A model generated the notes under the pieces. It was not told the origin of the DNA. It saw nothing but the letters and a program-made list of their open reading frames with translations, and ran no database searches. Below are positions 33,137 to 33,737 of a stretch of DNA of 33,737 bases, piece by piece. Source of the stretch: MGBC114844 sp910585855 (GTDB lineage Bacteria > Bacillota > Clostridia > Lachnospirales > Lachnospiraceae); assembly GCA_965646165.1 (NCBI GenBank), contig CBFFYP010000054.1, forward strand, positions 1 to 33,737, written 5' to 3'. A program made the position numbers and the translations under genes. Every line of letters begins with the position of its first letter. The first letter of the stretch is position 1.

Positions 33137-33737
33137 GGCTTTCACCGAACGCAAGAGGCGGTTTGCTTTTGTCTTTTGCCTGCTCCGCTCCAAACGGTAA
33201 GAAAGTCTATGGCTTCTGATTTCGGTTCATCCAACCGTACGAACCGGGGCGCAATTCGCCCTCACCACCAAACGAAATATAATAAGTGTAAGGAAGAATT
33301 TTACCAACCATAAAACATCCTCTTCCCTATCCTCCGGGCTAAACACGCCCCTTTTTTTGCATACCCTGCATAGAAGTAGGATATGCAAAAAATTCTAGGC
33401 AGTTCCACAGAAGCCCAAGACTTTCTAACCGTTCTCCGAAGTCGCTGGCAAAAGACAAAAGCAAACCGCCTCTCGCTGTTGATTGCATAACGGTAAAAAT
33501 TTTATTTTATCACAAAACAGAAACAGATTTTTAGAAAAGTTTAGATGTGATTCTTTTTTTGTTCGGGAGTCAAGAAACAGCCAGATTCGAAAACGGTGGG
33601 CAGCCTGCAGTGACTTTGGAAAAAAGTTAGAAGTTCTTAGACTTCTGCTCGAAAACCTAAGATTTTTTTCACATCCTGCTTCCATGCAGGGTGTGAAAAA
33701 AAAGGGGCGTGTTTAGCCCCATAGGCGCGAACTTAAC
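33137..33737. repeat. Composite palindromic repeat, locus IV (right part cut by window edge)
   Basis: Same order as locus III: unit X with a perfect 26-bp stem (33155-33180 and 33447-33472) and central hairpin 33359-33386, spacer, then unit Y left arm (33581-33608) and central hairpin from about 33670. Three stem positions in X differ from locus III, each with the matching change in the other arm. The last ~17 bases of the window depart from the Y sequence after TTTAGCCC. The remaining part of 32915-33136 beyond the promoter shows nothing. Confidence 0.85.

Overview
The window reads as low-GC Gram-positive chromosome, most likely a gut-type Clostridia (Lachnospiraceae-like) genome. This is inferred from the AT-rich codon use, strong AAAGGAGG-type ribosome binding sites, consensus sigma-A promoters, a short clostridial RpoD, LuxS, rhamnose catabolism genes and Rpn-family nucleases. 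Species cannot be fixed by eye. Almost every gene lies on the minus strand. Both window ends fall inside the same repeated element, so the window may be one whole contig broken at repeats.

Layout. 1-500: truncated composite repeat (locus I) and the rpoD terminator. 609-2863: rpoD and a diacylglycerol-kinase-like lipid kinase, each with a clear promoter. 2891-3660: two inverted copies of a ~150-bp structured repeat plus two extra partial left ends. 3668-6453: rhaA-rhaB. 6594-8015: a membrane-anchored protein of unknown function. 8172-8945: composite repeat locus II.

8962-16293 is the most interesting block. It holds a minus-strand RiPP-like operon: a 29-aa Cys-containing precursor, a radical SAM/SPASM maturase with an N-terminal precursor-binding domain, and two half-partner ABC exporters. 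Divergent to it is a plus-strand gene for a 51-aa secreted peptide. That gene overlaps tail-to-tail by 4 bp with a 615-aa regulator made of two successive HTH-plus-helical-repeat modules. Between the divergent genes lies a perfect 27-bp inverted repeat whose arms each carry the same presumptive -35 box, one facing each way. The simplest reading is a peptide-pheromone circuit (RRNPP/Rgg-like) controlling a modified peptide product.

16307-19096: a degraded small gene, an exported protein of unknown function, another structured repeat and an Rpn-like nuclease with a 12-bp coding minisatellite. 19204-22990: mutY-araC-galE-yqeY operon ending in a strong terminator. 23109-24100: luxS and a small hypothetical. 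24171-24923: composite repeat locus III. 24925-31509: a two-gene unit encoding a 1831-aa multidomain P-loop ATPase and a 358-aa partner, unrecognised and possibly a defence or signalling system. 31701-31850: a fourth structured repeat. 31916-32914: a second Rpn/PD-(D/E)XK gene. 33110-33737: composite repeat locus IV, cut by the window end.

Two repeat families stand out. In both, the two arms of a stem are complementary within each copy while the stem sequence changes between copies, which is the signature of a conserved hairpin in RNA or single-stranded DNA. No rRNA, tRNA or CRISPR array was seen.
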